Source of the DNA: Spirochaetales bacterium
GTDB taxonomy: Bacteria; Spirochaetota; Spirochaetia; UBA9216
Assembly (NCBI GenBank): GCA_016839055.1
Contig: JAEKNX010000014.1
Location: 1 to 64,000, forward strand
DNA length: 64,000 nt
Direction of reading: 5' to 3'
How positions within the stretch are numbered: position 1 is the stretch's first letter; each line of letters starts with the position of its first letter. Positions 48,176 to 57,878 of the stretch are shown here, in pieces. Under the pieces are notes generated by a model. It made no database searches, was not told the origin of the DNA, and was given only the letters and a program-made list of their open reading frames with translations. The position numbers were made by a program, and so were the translations under genes.

Positions 48176-48994
48176 ATGATAATTTTACTCACAAATGATG
48201 ATGGAATTCGTTCCCCCGGGCTATGGGCCGCGGCCGAAGAGCTGGCAAAAATAGCCGAGTTATGGATAGTCGCCCCCGACAAGCAGTGTACCTCCGCCGG
48301 ACGAAGTCACGGCCGGGATACAAGCGGTAAGATCACCGAACTTGTTTCGGCCGCTCCTGGAGTGAGAGCTTTCTCGGTAGAATGCACCCCGGCGCAATGC
48401 ATTCATCATGCAATGCTTAATATTATGCCCGTCCTGCCTGACCTGGTTGTTTCAGGCATAAACTCGGGAGCAAACATCAGCATAGACATCACCCGCTCCG
48501 GAACCGTAGGCGCGGCCCTGGAAGCCGCAAATTACGGCATACCCGCCATGGCTGTCTCGCTCGAGACCGAAGAGTCGGAGGTTTTCTCATCAGAACCTAA
48601 GGCCGACTTCCGTGCGGCAGCCTATTTCTGCCGGAAGTTTGCCCCGGCAGCGGCAGGCGGGGGCCTTGGAGGAGATGTCCATGTACTTAAAATTGAGGTG
48701 CCGTCTGATGCCGGGATGGACACCCTCTGGAAGCTTACAAGCCTTGCCCGAAGGCCCTACTACCTTGTCAGTAAACCAGAAGGAAGCTCGTGCGGACATC
48801 ACAGTGGTCTGGCCTGGCATACTCAGGATGATTATTCTGTGTTTCAAGATGGAACCGATGCACACACCCTCCTTGTTGAACGGAAGGTCGCAGTTACGCC
48901 CTTAAGCCTCGATCTCACCTCCCGGATATCGCTTGGAGAACTTAAAGCTGCTATGGAAAAAGAATTACCGGCAGATAATAAGGATTTTAATTAA
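48176..48994 (+). CDS. surE: 5'/3'-nucleotidase SurE
   Basis: Metal-dependent nucleoside-monophosphate phosphatase. The N-terminal motif ILLTNDDGIRSPG carries the metal-binding Asp pair, and SGINSGANIS and SGTVGAALEA complete the site. 272 residues. A GAGGAG site precedes the ATG. The stop TAA overlaps the next start as TAATG. Confidence 0.94.
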   Translation: MIILLTNDDGIRSPGLWAAAEELAKIAELWIVAPDKQCTSAGRSHGRDTSGKITELVSAAPGVRAFSVECTPAQCIHHAMLNIMPVLPDLVVSGINSGANISIDITRSGTVGAALEAANYGIPAMAVSLETEESEVFSSEPKADFRAAAYFCRKFAPAAAGGGLGGDVHVLKIEVPSDAGMDTLWKLTSLARRPYYLVSKPEGSSCGHHSGLAWHTQDDYSVFQDGTDAHTLLVERKVAVTPLSLDLTSRISLGELKAAMEKELPADNKDFN

Positions 48995-50115
48995 TGAGCG
49001 ATGAACAATACCAGGGCTACGAGCTTGGCCCTATCCGCCCCCCAAGTGAGGCGGGCAGCCTTCTTCTTAGAATTACCAGGAACTGTCCGTGGAATAAATG
49101 CAGGTTCTGCGGCCTCTACAAGGGCGAAGGTTTCAGCGCGAGATCGGTCGAACATATAAAACGGGATATTGATCAGATAAAGAGCTGGACCGATTACTTC
49201 AGAACAAAGGCAGCTGGAACTGATGCAATCAGGCCTGAAAACGAAGGCTCAATGGCACTGAGCATGGCCGAAAACTGGACCCACAGCGGAATGCGGTCAA
49301 TCTTCCTCCAGGATGCTAACAGCCTGGTAATAAAACCTGAGCATATGATAGAAATCCTGACTTACCTCAGATTGAACTTTCCTGATACAGAGAGAATTAC
49401 CTCCTACGCGCGCTCCCAGACTATCTCACGGATAAGTGATGAGGATCTCTCGGCGATAGCTGCAGCCGGACTCAACCGTATTCACATAGGGCTTGAAAGC
49501 GGCTGCGACGCGGTACTCGATTTGGTGAGAAAGGGTGCCGACAAAAAGACCCACATCATCGCCGGACAGAAAGTGAAGAAGGCAAAAATAGAGTTATCAG
49601 AGTATTTCATGCCGGGACTCGGAGGGAAGGAGTACTCGCATCAGAATGCCGTTGAAACCGCCGACGCACTCAACCAAATAAATCCTGACTTCATTAGAAT
49701 CCGGACCCTCGCAATTCCGGACAGTCTCGAAATAACATCCGACTACCGGAACGGGATCTCGACCCGGACAAACGATGTAGAGATGGCGGAGGAACTGCTT
49801 CTCCTGATACAGAACCTTGTCGGGATAACGAGTTTCCTTAAAAATGATCACATCCTCAATCTTTTCCCTGAAGTTCAAGGCCGGTTTCCGGAGGACAAGG
49901 CAAATATGCTCGCCGTAATTGAGAAGTTTCTAAGCCTGCCGGAGGAGGACCAGATGATTTTCCGGATTGGAAGACGAACCGGCACCATGGTACTGCTTAA
50001 AGGACTCGAAAATGAGGACAAAAGGGCCCCTATACAGCGAATAATCGAGCAGAACGATATAAACAAAGACAGTATCGACGAAATCTGTGACGAGCTCATG
50101 AAGAGGTTCATCTGA
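48994..50115 (+). CDS. Radical SAM protein
   Basis: 373 residues. NCPWNKCRFCGLYKG near residue 31 is the cluster-binding motif in the CxxxxCxxC variant, followed by GLESGCDAVLDLVRKG (typical of radical SAM/elongator-like proteins). No methylthiotransferase TRAM or cobalamin domain is seen. Reaction unknown. Translationally coupled to surE. Confidence 0.85.
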   Translation: MSDEQYQGYELGPIRPPSEAGSLLLRITRNCPWNKCRFCGLYKGEGFSARSVEHIKRDIDQIKSWTDYFRTKAAGTDAIRPENEGSMALSMAENWTHSGMRSIFLQDANSLVIKPEHMIEILTYLRLNFPDTERITSYARSQTISRISDEDLSAIAAAGLNRIHIGLESGCDAVLDLVRKGADKKTHIIAGQKVKKAKIELSEYFMPGLGGKEYSHQNAVETADALNQINPDFIRIRTLAIPDSLEITSDYRNGISTRTNDVEMAEELLLLIQNLVGITSFLKNDHILNLFPEVQGRFPEDKANMLAVIEKFLSLPEEDQMIFRIGRRTGTMVLLKGLENEDKRAPIQRIIEQNDINKDSIDEICDELMKRFI

Positions 50116-50124
50116 CCATCAGCA

Positions 50125-50266
50125 GTTCTGAATTTGGCTGCAATTCCCCCGAATGTCGGCCCTTGCTGCCCCCGATACCATCAGAAAAAGGTTCGGAAGA
50201 CCTCAATTTTTCCTGACGGCACCGGGCCCCCCAGCGGCGGCATAAAAAAGCAGCCAAATTCAGAAC
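50125..50266 (+). repeat. Dispersed repeat with terminal inverted repeats, copy 2
   Basis: 142 bases with perfect 17-base terminal inverted repeats (GTTCTGAATTTGGCTGC at 50125-50141 and its complement at 50250-50266). Shares the 20-base block 50149-50168 and the far end with copy 1 (38844-38947) but has an extra internal hairpin (about 50179-50216). Lies ten bases after the radical SAM gene. Confidence 0.78.
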
Positions 50267-50269
50267 CAC

Positions 50270-50293
50270 TTAATTCCCGGAAGCGGGAATTAA
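50270..50293. other. Perfect palindrome after the repeat element
   Basis: TTAATTCCCG (50270-50279) pairs with CGGGAATTAA (50284-50293) around GAAG. No T-run follows. Possibly a terminator-like or stabilising hairpin for the surE-radical SAM transcript. The rest of the gap 50294-50482 shows nothing recognisable. Confidence 0.55.
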
Positions 50294-50518
50294 AACTATT
50301 CAACTCGCAGCAAAGAGGAATGGTTTAGATATTTAGACATTTTTAAGATTATTCAGATGCTTCCGGAGATTAAATCTGGAATTGCTGTCTGACCATCAGA
50401 TCTCATATGTAATCGGCATTATTACTTATCCTAATGAAGCAGCTCTACCCTCCATAATTTATCAATAATATTAATTCATTCGATGAATCAGCAAGAAATT
50501 TTTCTGTTATATGTTTAT

Positions 50519-51199
50519 ATGACTGATAAAACATACTATGAAAATATAACAAGGCTTCCAAAGGCAGAACGACCCAGAGAGCTTCTGTTTGAACACGGCC
50601 CGGAATACTTGAGTGATCTGCAGCTCATAGCGATAATGCTGGGATCAGGCTCCAGGGGAAATGATGTGATGAAGCTGTCGCAGGCAGTTCTGGAACTTTA
50701 TCAGCAGCATCCGGTTGAGCTGATTGAGCCTGCAAAGTTCATCGAAATTGTGGGTCTGGGCACGGCCAAGGCGGCGCAGCTCTCGGCAGCGCTTGAGTTT
50801 TCAAGAAGAAGAATAACTCCGACCGTAAGACGGATAAGTTCGCCGTCCGATGCCGTTCCGATTCTTTGCCACTATGCCTCAAGCAAGAGGGAGCACTTTC
50901 TCAGCGTTTCGCTTAATGGTGCGCATGAGGTCATGGCCCTGCGTGTCGTCTCGATAGGCACGCTTAACCGCACTATTGTGCATCCCCGCGAAGTCTATTC
51001 TGAACCCATCGCCGAACACGCTGCTGGTATTATCTGCGCACACAACCATCCGTCCGGAAACACCGAGCCAAGCCGTGAGGATATTGAGCTCACCGAGCGC
51101 CTCCGGGATGCGGGCAAGATCCTCGGGATAAATATGCTCGATCACCTGATAATCTCGGAGACCGGTTATTTCAGTTTCCTCGAACACGGGCTGCTTTAA
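50519..51199 (+). CDS. radC: RadC-family protein (JAB/MPN domain)
   Basis: About 226 residues. N-terminal helix-hairpin-helix region (RPRELLFEHGPEYLSDLQLIAIMLGSG; VGLGTAKAAQL) and C-terminal JAMM-type metalloprotease fold with ICAHNHPSGNTEPSREDIELT. The DNA-repair role of the name is disputed. Start uncertain: ATG at 50519 fits the family length, an in-frame ATG at 50483 adds 12 residues, and neither has a clear ribosome binding site. Convergent with the GGDEF gene. Confidence 0.9.
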   Translation: MTDKTYYENITRLPKAERPRELLFEHGPEYLSDLQLIAIMLGSGSRGNDVMKLSQAVLELYQQHPVELIEPAKFIEIVGLGTAKAAQLSAALEFSRRRITPTVRRISSPSDAVPILCHYASSKREHFLSVSLNGAHEVMALRVVSIGTLNRTIVHPREVYSEPIAEHAAGIICAHNHPSGNTEPSREDIELTERLRDAGKILGINMLDHLIISETGYFSFLEHGLL

Positions 51200-51206
51200 G
51201 ATGAGA

Positions 51207-52208
51207 TTATAGGGGTAAAAAAGTCCTGACAGCAATGCAGTCCCGGCCCTTACCCTTGGCTTCATACAGGGCCCCGTCCACAGAGTTTAAAAAATCAACG
51301 AACGAGTGATCCGCATCAGGAATTGCCGTACAGACTCCAAGACTAATGGTAAGCATCCTGCCGTTAATCGAGCTTGTTTGCTCAATTCCGGCATTCCGGA
51401 CGGCTGATAGAAGATTTGAGGCAATCCGCGTCACCCCTTCGCTGTCTGTCTCGGGGAGAATTGCTATGAATTCCTCCCCGCCGAACCTGGCAACTTTGTC
51501 TACCCTTCTCTGGATTACCTCTGTGAAAATTCCCGCAATCCTGATGAGGCATTCATCTCCAGCCAGATGCCCATAGGTATCATTGTACTGTTTAAAGAAG
51601 TCGACATCACCCATAATTAGAGAGATAGGATGCCCGGTCCGAAGTCCGCGGCTCCATTCTTCCTCAAGAATATTATCAAAAAATCTCCGGTTAAAAAGAC
51701 CCGTAAGCCCGTCCTGATCGGAGAGAATCCTCAGTTGATCATTCTTCTCTTCAAGCTCCTGCTGAAGCTCTTCGAGCTCCGAAATTGTGCCGTTAAGCTC
51801 TTCAGTCTTTCGAATGAGCTCATATTGCTGTCTGTACAGAGTCTTGAAGACCGATATCTTGCCTAGAAGAATTCTGGGGGCAATCGGTTTTACCAGGTAA
51901 TCGACGGCTCCCGCGTCATAGCCCATGAAGAGCTGTTCGTCCTCCCTGCTGTTCGCCGTAACAAAGATTATAGGGATACCGCGGGTCTTGCTGTTTCCCC
52001 GGAGAAGCTCGGCAGTCTCATATCCGTGCATCCCCGGCATCTCGACATCCATCAGGATCAGAAAAAAGTCATGGTCGAGGGTCTTCTCAAGGGCCTCCGG
52101 ACCTGATTCGGCGGTTATTATTTCGATCTCTTCATCCTCCAGAAGATATTCAAGTGAAAGAAGATTTGCTTTTATGTCATCCACGACGAGAATGTTCATT
52201 TTATCCAT
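51207..52208 (-). CDS. Response regulator-diguanylate cyclase (receiver-GGDEF)
   Basis: 333 residues. Receiver domain (ILVVDDIKANLL, phospho-acceptor in LILMDVEMPG, KPIAPR Lys), a coiled coil (about 125-165) and a GGDEF domain with active motif GGEEF. RRVD five residues before it matches the RxxD inhibitory c-di-GMP site. It probably makes c-di-GMP upon phosphorylation. Start overlaps cheB by eight bases; last gene of the four-gene signalling operon. Confidence 0.93.
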   Translation of the reverse strand: MDKMNILVVDDIKANLLSLEYLLEDEEIEIITAESGPEALEKTLDHDFFLILMDVEMPGMHGYETAELLRGNSKTRGIPIIFVTANSREDEQLFMGYDAGAVDYLVKPIAPRILLGKISVFKTLYRQQYELIRKTEELNGTISELEELQQELEEKNDQLRILSDQDGLTGLFNRRFFDNILEEEWSRGLRTGHPISLIMGDVDFFKQYNDTYGHLAGDECLIRIAGIFTEVIQRRVDKVARFGGEEFIAILPETDSEGVTRIASNLLSAVRNAGIEQTSSINGRMLTISLGVCTAIPDADHSFVDFLNSVDGALYEAKGKGRDCIAVRTFLPL

Positions 52209-52782
52209 TCGGGTTTTCCTCAGCTAGCTTATTTAACAATTTTCCTATCTCATTGAGCGGAATTATATAATCGGCCCCTACATTATCAATTACCGACTTA
52301 GGCATTGTCTCAGCCTCCGCGGTCGCCGGATCCTGGACAATGACAAGGCCTCCGAAATTCTTAATCTTCAGGCAGCCCATTGTCCCGTCATTATTCGCGC
52401 CTGTCAATACAACCGCGGCAAGCTCGTCGCCATAAGCCTCGGCGGCAGTTTCAAACATTACATCTATAGAGGGACGGGAATAGTTCACCTTTGGATCGAC
52501 AGAAAGCCCGATTGTATGATCAGGTTCAAGAAGAAGATGATAATTCGGAGGGGCAATGTAGACCTTCCCCGGCAGAAGAGGTTCTTTATCATCACATTCC
52601 TTTACCTCAAGCCGGCAGATCCTATCAAGCTGAGCAACTGAAAGATTCATACTTTCAGGACTAAGGTGCTGTACAATGACTACCGGAACCGGAAAGTTCT
52701 CTGAAAGTGAGGACAGGAGCTGCGACAATGCTCTAAACCCGCCGGCGGATGCGCCTACTACGACAGCCGATAATCTTCTCAT
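52201..52782 (-). CDS. cheB: CheB-type protein-glutamate methylesterase domain protein
   Basis: 193 residues, a stand-alone CheB catalytic domain with no receiver. Catalytic residues fit GASAGG (Ser 12), VQHLSP (His 39) and LTGANNDG (Asp). It would demethylate or deamidate receptor-like glutamates. It overlaps cheR by four bases. Without a receiver its activity is probably set by complex formation with CheR or the neighbouring kinase. Confidence 0.92.
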   Translation of the reverse strand: MRRLSAVVVGASAGGFRALSQLLSSLSENFPVPVVIVQHLSPESMNLSVAQLDRICRLEVKECDDKEPLLPGKVYIAPPNYHLLLEPDHTIGLSVDPKVNYSRPSIDVMFETAAEAYGDELAAVVLTGANNDGTMGCLKIKNFGGLVIVQDPATAEAETMPKSVIDNVGADYIIPLNEIGKLLNKLAEENPNG

Positions 52783-53615
52783 CTTTTTTTCCTGTAGATT
52801 TTCTCTCTGGGAGATACTATCTCAAAATAGTCCTCAACATCTGAAAACTTCAGGGTCTCCTTGGTTCCAAGGCAGAGAAATCCTCCGGGAACCAGGCTGT
52901 CACAAAACAGCCGGAGAACCTTGTTCTGAAGATCCTTATTAAAATATATAAGCACATTCCGGCAAAAAATGACATTCATCTCACCGAATACACCATCAGT
53001 TACAAGGTTGTGAAATGAAAATAAGATATTGTCTTTCAGTCTCTGCTTTATAATAACAGATTCATACTGCGCGGTATAATAATCTGCAAAAGAAGCCTTC
53101 CCTCCGGCCTTCTGGTAGTTCTCGGTATAGCTCTTGATGTTCTCAACCGGGTATATTCCGTTCTTCGCCTTGTCCAGAATCATCTCATTGAAATCTGTCG
53201 CGTAAATCTGCATTCGCGGCAGAAGGCCCTCTTCTTCAAGCAGGATGGCAGTGGAATAAACCTCCTGTCCTGCCGAACAGCCTGCATGCCATATTTTCAC
53301 AAAGGGATAAGTATGAAGGTAGGGAACAATCTCCTTACGGACTTCTTTATAGAAAGGCGGATCCCTGAACATTTCAGTTACATTGATCGAGAGGTCTAAA
53401 AGAATGGATTTAAAGAACTCCTCGTCATAGATAATCCGGTGCAGTATCTGGGTAAAGTTCTTGAGCCCTGATATCGCGAGTCTGTGATCGAGTCTCCGTT
53501 TCAGGTGCACCGAGGAGTAATCCCTGAAATCAAATCCGTATTTACGGTAGATACCTTCCATCAAAAGCTCAAGTTCGAGATATTCGTTATCTATTTCCCC
53601 TTTATTCGTACTCAT
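52779..53615 (-). CDS. cheR: CheR-type protein-glutamate O-methyltransferase
   Basis: 278 residues. N-terminal helical CheR domain (DYSSVHLKRRLDHRL) and SAM-binding domain (IWHAGCSAGQEVYS, ATDFNEMILDKAK, VIFCRNVLIYF). The start is fused to the kinase stop as TGATG. In this four-gene arrangement CheR/CheB may modify the hybrid kinase or another sensor rather than chemoreceptors, since no receptor gene is nearby. Confidence 0.93.
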   Translation of the reverse strand: MSTNKGEIDNEYLELELLMEGIYRKYGFDFRDYSSVHLKRRLDHRLAISGLKNFTQILHRIIYDEEFFKSILLDLSINVTEMFRDPPFYKEVRKEIVPYLHTYPFVKIWHAGCSAGQEVYSTAILLEEEGLLPRMQIYATDFNEMILDKAKNGIYPVENIKSYTENYQKAGGKASFADYYTAQYESVIIKQRLKDNILFSFHNLVTDGVFGEMNVIFCRNVLIYFNKDLQNKVLRLFCDSLVPGGFLCLGTKETLKFSDVEDYFEIVSPREKIYRKKR

Positions 53616-56600
53616 CAGTACAGCCAGACACGGAGCATCGAGATAAGCTTCTCGGTGTCAACCGGTTTTGCTAGATAATCGCTAGCTCCGGCCTCGATGC
53701 ACAGGTTTCGATCTCCCGCCATTGCCTTCGCCGTCAACGCTATGATCGGCAGCTTCTTCAGCTTCTGGTCTTTCCTTATCTCGGTCATTGCCTCATATCC
53801 GCCCATCCGGGGCATCATGATGTCCATCAGCACGAGGTCAATTCCAGGCTCAAGATCAAGCTTCTCCAAAGCTTCAATACCATCCCTGGCAACAATCACC
53901 TTCATATCCTTATCCTCAAGGATATTAGTCAGCGCAAAGACATTACGCATGTCGTCATCGACAAGCAGAATTGTCTTCCCATATAGGACAGCCTCCTTGT
54001 TATGAACTTCACGAATCATCTTCTGTTTATCATCAGGCAGTTTCGACTCAACCCGGTGTAGGAACAGGGCTGTCTCATCAAGAAGCCTCTCGGGCGACTT
54101 TACGCCCTTGATGATAATACTCTCCGCATATTTATTCAGCGTATCTTCTTCCTCCCGGGAAAGCTCGCGCCCGGTATAAATAATGATCGGAATTCGGGAG
54201 CAGTCCTGATCATTCCGGATCTTTTCGAGAAGATCTAAGCCGGACATATCCTTCAGCCCAAGATCGAGGATCATGCAGTCAAAACATTCTTCACGTAGAA
54301 GGCTGAACGCCTCTGTCCCATTTGAAACATCGGTAATCTCAACATCTCCGTCACCGATGAGTTCACGTATGCTCTCACGCTGGATGTCATCATCCTCTAC
54401 AACAAGAAGCCTACTTATGGAGGAGGAAAGAATACGATCAAGCTTACTGAGCGCCCCGTTTATGTCACTGAGGCTGACCGGCTTGGTTAGATAGCCAGCG
54501 GCCCCCATCCGCATTGCATTGAGGGAATCATCATGGCCTGACATGAAGTGCACGGGAATGTGGCGAAGATCAGGATTATTCTTCAGCCGCTCCATTACCG
54601 TCCAGCCGTCTATTCCCGGAAGCCCGATGTCCAGAATTATTGCGCTGGGCCGGTAATAATCGGCAAAATGCAGCCCGGTCTCACCGTCTTGGGCGATGAG
54701 AACCTTAAATTCTTTCTCTCTGACCAGATCAGCAAGTATTTCCAGAAATTTAATATCATCCTCGATTATAAGAATGCTGCGATCGCCATGGGCTAAGTTA
54801 TTCCGGTCATCCGGGAATACGCTCTCAACCTCGGTGCGAGCCGCCGGAACGGCAGCTGAACCTGAGGCCGGGATAGGCCCAGACTCAGGTTTGATCTGTA
54901 CTATCTCAGAAAACACGGGGTGAGCAGCCGGAAGCAGCAGAGTAAAGGTGCTTCCCTTTCCTTCGACACTCTCAAGCTGTATTTCACCACCGAGAAGTTT
55001 TGCGAGCTCGCGTGATATGGAGAGCCCCAGGCCTGTCCCTCCATATTTCCGGATAGTACTTCCATCAGCCTGCCGAAAGGCCTCAAAGACGGCTGCCTGC
55101 TTATCGGAAGAAATACCGATGCCGCTGTCTTCAACCCTGAAGGCAATATAATCGCCGTCTAAGGTTTTCTTCCTGTTTTCATCAGGCTGGGTGATAATGA
55201 ACTTAACAAAACCTTCTTCGGTAAATTTAACCGCGTTTGTCAGTAGATTTCGCAAAATCTGCTGCAACCTGTGGCTGTCGGTCAGAATCTCTTCCGGAAG
55301 CCCGGGTGATAGGCTGAAAGTAAGTTCAAGCCCCTTCTCCTCCGCGCTGCCGCGGAATATTCTTTCAAGATCATCCTCGAGTCTTGAGAGCCTGACATTC
55401 TCATAATGAATTTCAATCTTACCTGCCTCAACCTTGGACAGATCGAGTATTTCATTGATGAGTTTCAGAAGATCGGCACCCGAAGCATGAATGGCGGAGG
55501 CGGACTTCATCTGCTTTTCAGTCAGGGTTCCTTCCTTGTTAACGGCGAGAAGCTGAGCGAGAATAAGGATGGAGTTAAGCGGAGTCCGCAGCTCATGCGA
55601 CATGTTCGCGAGGAACTCTGATTTATACTTGCTTGCCTGTTCGAGGTCATCAGCCTTCTTCTCAACTTCCTTCTGAGCCCTCTGAAGTTCATCATTCTTG
55701 ACTCTTATAGAATCACGCTGCTTCTCTATAGCCTCGGTACGTTCCTCCAGTTCCTCATTTGTAACCCGGAGTTCTTCCTGCTGAGCCTGCATTTCAGCCT
55801 CAGATTCTTTGAGCGCATTTGTCTGCGCTTCAAGTTCAGTATTGATTTCCTTGAGTTCCTCCTGCTGATGCTGTGCCTGAATGTAAAGAAGGTTTATAGT
55901 TTTCCGTGATATCGCGGCGTTGAAAAGTACCGCGATATTAGATAAATTAAATTCAACGAAATCCTTCTGCTGTTCGGAAAAACCGGAAAAAGAACCTATC
56001 AGAAAGGTACCAATCAGATCATTTTTAAAAACCAGAGGAGCGGCAAGCATATTCGGCGGAACCATCTCATCAACTCCGTAATTATAAGCCGGTCCGTCCT
56101 CGACAGATGAAAAATAGAGGATTTCCCTATCCTTCGCAGCCTGCCCGACGAGTCCTTCACCTATTTTAATTTCACTAAAATTACCGGATTGGTCCTTGAA
56201 CGCGTATGATGCGACAAGTTCCAGCGACTCTTTGCCGTCATATTGATAAAAAGCTCCAAGCTGTGCCCCGAGGCGACGCGTCATGTATCTTATAAATTTC
56301 TCGGCAAGCTCCTCCAGGCCCTGATCACCTCTGAGTTCATCATCCAGACCTTCCTTGCCCTGCCGCTGCCACTGCTGAACGTTAAGACTCTTGGACATCT
56401 TATCCAGAGCCCTGGCAAGATCACCCAGCTCATCTCTGCGTTCCAGGTCAAGCTCGACAGCATCCAGCCTTCCGTCGGCTATGTGCCCGGCAACAATGGT
56501 GCCCTTTATAAGCGAATCGGTTATATCACGCGATAACAACACAGCAATCAAAATGCCAAGAAGAAAAGCCAGACCCAGAAGAATTAACATTGTCACTGTC

Positions 56601-57487
56601 ACTTTTATTGTTACATCGACTATTTTGTCGTTAACCCCATTCCTTACCTTGTCACCCTGAGCTATGACTATGACGGCAGCATCCCGCTGTCTGCCCTGAA
56701 GCTCCCATTGCTCCATGCTCAACCGGTGAAATATATCTACATTAGCCGAATAATTTTCGAATGAATTAACTGACATTTTAACAATAGAGAATATCTGATC
56801 AGATTTCGAGATCTCTTCAAACATTTCCAAATCTTTTTTAATAAAATTAAGCTCTTCATTCCAGGTGACATAAGCCTCTATTCTGCCTGCGTCAGTTCTT
56901 TCCAGGATATAATTCAAGGCTATTGTCCGCAGTGAATTAAGCCTGGTCTGGATATCCTGAACAATTTGGATTTTCCTTAAATAATCCCTTTTTTCGAATG
57001 GAGTACTCTGCGGATTTCCAATTCTGTTATTATAAGATTCAACAATATTGCCAATATTCTCCATCAAATCGAGTCCATCAGTCAATCGATTTGCCTGAGC
57101 TTCCTTTTTCTTGTTTTCCAGAATTCGGAAATTTTCGATAAGATTTCGATAATCTGCAGATTTCGACAAAAGCTCCGCAGTTTTCTCGCGATTCCCCTCA
57201 ACCCTCATAACTCTTCCGGCTGCTTCCGCCTTCACAATTACGCTGTTGATGAATTTTAATGCCAGATCATAATAATCGTCATCCTCATATATCATAAACC
57301 TGAGCGCCGCAGCCTGGGCAGCCTGCGCTTCGGCAAGAATCTCATTCACCATTTCGCCGAGTTTGTTCTGATAATTAATCTGCTGAACTCCGCTTATTCC
57401 GGTAAACCCCGCAAAACCCGCTATCAGCAATATTCCAATGAAACCACAGAGAAGTTTCACTCTCACCTTGATAAATCTTTTAAGCAT
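53615..57487 (-). CDS. Membrane hybrid sensor histidine kinase with three receiver domains
   Basis: 1290 residues from the ATG at 57487, chosen because GGAG sits five bases before it; the longer start at 57502 would include that site in the gene. Transmembrane helix near 10-30, an extracytoplasmic helical sensor region, a second helix near 300-325, HAMP, GAF (about 385-545), coiled coil (550-630), HisKA (MSHELRTPLNS), HATPase (YGGTGLGLSIS) and three receivers (IIEDD, VVEDDD, LVDDD). It heads the operon with cheR, cheB and the GGDEF gene, and multi-step phosphorelay is likely. Confidence 0.94.
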   Translation of the reverse strand: MLKRFIKVRVKLLCGFIGILLIAGFAGFTGISGVQQINYQNKLGEMVNEILAEAQAAQAAALRFMIYEDDDYYDLALKFINSVIVKAEAAGRVMRVEGNREKTAELLSKSADYRNLIENFRILENKKKEAQANRLTDGLDLMENIGNIVESYNNRIGNPQSTPFEKRDYLRKIQIVQDIQTRLNSLRTIALNYILERTDAGRIEAYVTWNEELNFIKKDLEMFEEISKSDQIFSIVKMSVNSFENYSANVDIFHRLSMEQWELQGRQRDAAVIVIAQGDKVRNGVNDKIVDVTIKVTVTMLILLGLAFLLGILIAVLLSRDITDSLIKGTIVAGHIADGRLDAVELDLERRDELGDLARALDKMSKSLNVQQWQRQGKEGLDDELRGDQGLEELAEKFIRYMTRRLGAQLGAFYQYDGKESLELVASYAFKDQSGNFSEIKIGEGLVGQAAKDREILYFSSVEDGPAYNYGVDEMVPPNMLAAPLVFKNDLIGTFLIGSFSGFSEQQKDFVEFNLSNIAVLFNAAISRKTINLLYIQAQHQQEELKEINTELEAQTNALKESEAEMQAQQEELRVTNEELEERTEAIEKQRDSIRVKNDELQRAQKEVEKKADDLEQASKYKSEFLANMSHELRTPLNSILILAQLLAVNKEGTLTEKQMKSASAIHASGADLLKLINEILDLSKVEAGKIEIHYENVRLSRLEDDLERIFRGSAEEKGLELTFSLSPGLPEEILTDSHRLQQILRNLLTNAVKFTEEGFVKFIITQPDENRKKTLDGDYIAFRVEDSGIGISSDKQAAVFEAFRQADGSTIRKYGGTGLGLSISRELAKLLGGEIQLESVEGKGSTFTLLLPAAHPVFSEIVQIKPESGPIPASGSAAVPAARTEVESVFPDDRNNLAHGDRSILIIEDDIKFLEILADLVREKEFKVLIAQDGETGLHFADYYRPSAIILDIGLPGIDGWTVMERLKNNPDLRHIPVHFMSGHDDSLNAMRMGAAGYLTKPVSLSDINGALSKLDRILSSSISRLLVVEDDDIQRESIRELIGDGDVEITDVSNGTEAFSLLREECFDCMILDLGLKDMSGLDLLEKIRNDQDCSRIPIIIYTGRELSREEEDTLNKYAESIIIKGVKSPERLLDETALFLHRVESKLPDDKQKMIREVHNKEAVLYGKTILLVDDDMRNVFALTNILEDKDMKVIVARDGIEALEKLDLEPGIDLVLMDIMMPRMGGYEAMTEIRKDQKLKKLPIIALTAKAMAGDRNLCIEAGASDYLAKPVDTEKLISMLRVWLY

Positions 57488-57502
57488 CATTTCTCCGATC
57501 AA

Positions 57503-57878
57503 TAAAGTTCAACTCAATGTACAGTATAATTATAATTATAATTAAAAAATCGAATTTAACAATTATCAAAGCAAAAAAACCAGCTTTGCAACCTATAATC
57601 TATATATCTGCGAGGAATATAATGTAACCGAAAATCAGGGCACCGACTAAAACTTAGTGGCACCCTTGGGGTTTTTTCCTGACATCGTTGGATGAAATGG
57701 TGAGGTCAGAGCTTAGGAGGTTGTCCCCTTCCGGGATTTACCCAGAAAGGGGGGGGGGATTTCGCCGAAAAGGCTTAAGCTAAGCTGCGTAAGAGCCAGA
57801 ATAGTAGAGGGGATGATTTTCGTCGGCTACAACTCCCTATTCCAGCGGAAGATGCTAACAAACCATATTCATTACATA
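57503..57878. other. 376-base gap with hairpins and a G10 tract
   Basis: No gene is recognised. Contents: TAATTA-type short repeats (57524-57543), hairpin CAAAGC/GCTTTG (57567-57588), ACTAA/TTAGT, a hairpin formed by CCCCTT and AAGGGG (57725-57754) adjoining a run of ten G (57749-57758), and GCTTAAGC. The 57600-57860 part is richer in G and C than its surroundings and looks like inserted or decayed material. The kinase promoter should lie in the first 100 bases, but I cannot fix it. Confidence 0.45.

Noticed and set aside
57660-57720. Riboswitch in front of the hybrid kinase
   Set aside because: Small stems are present but no known aptamer core could be matched, and the segment is over 150 bases from the gene.
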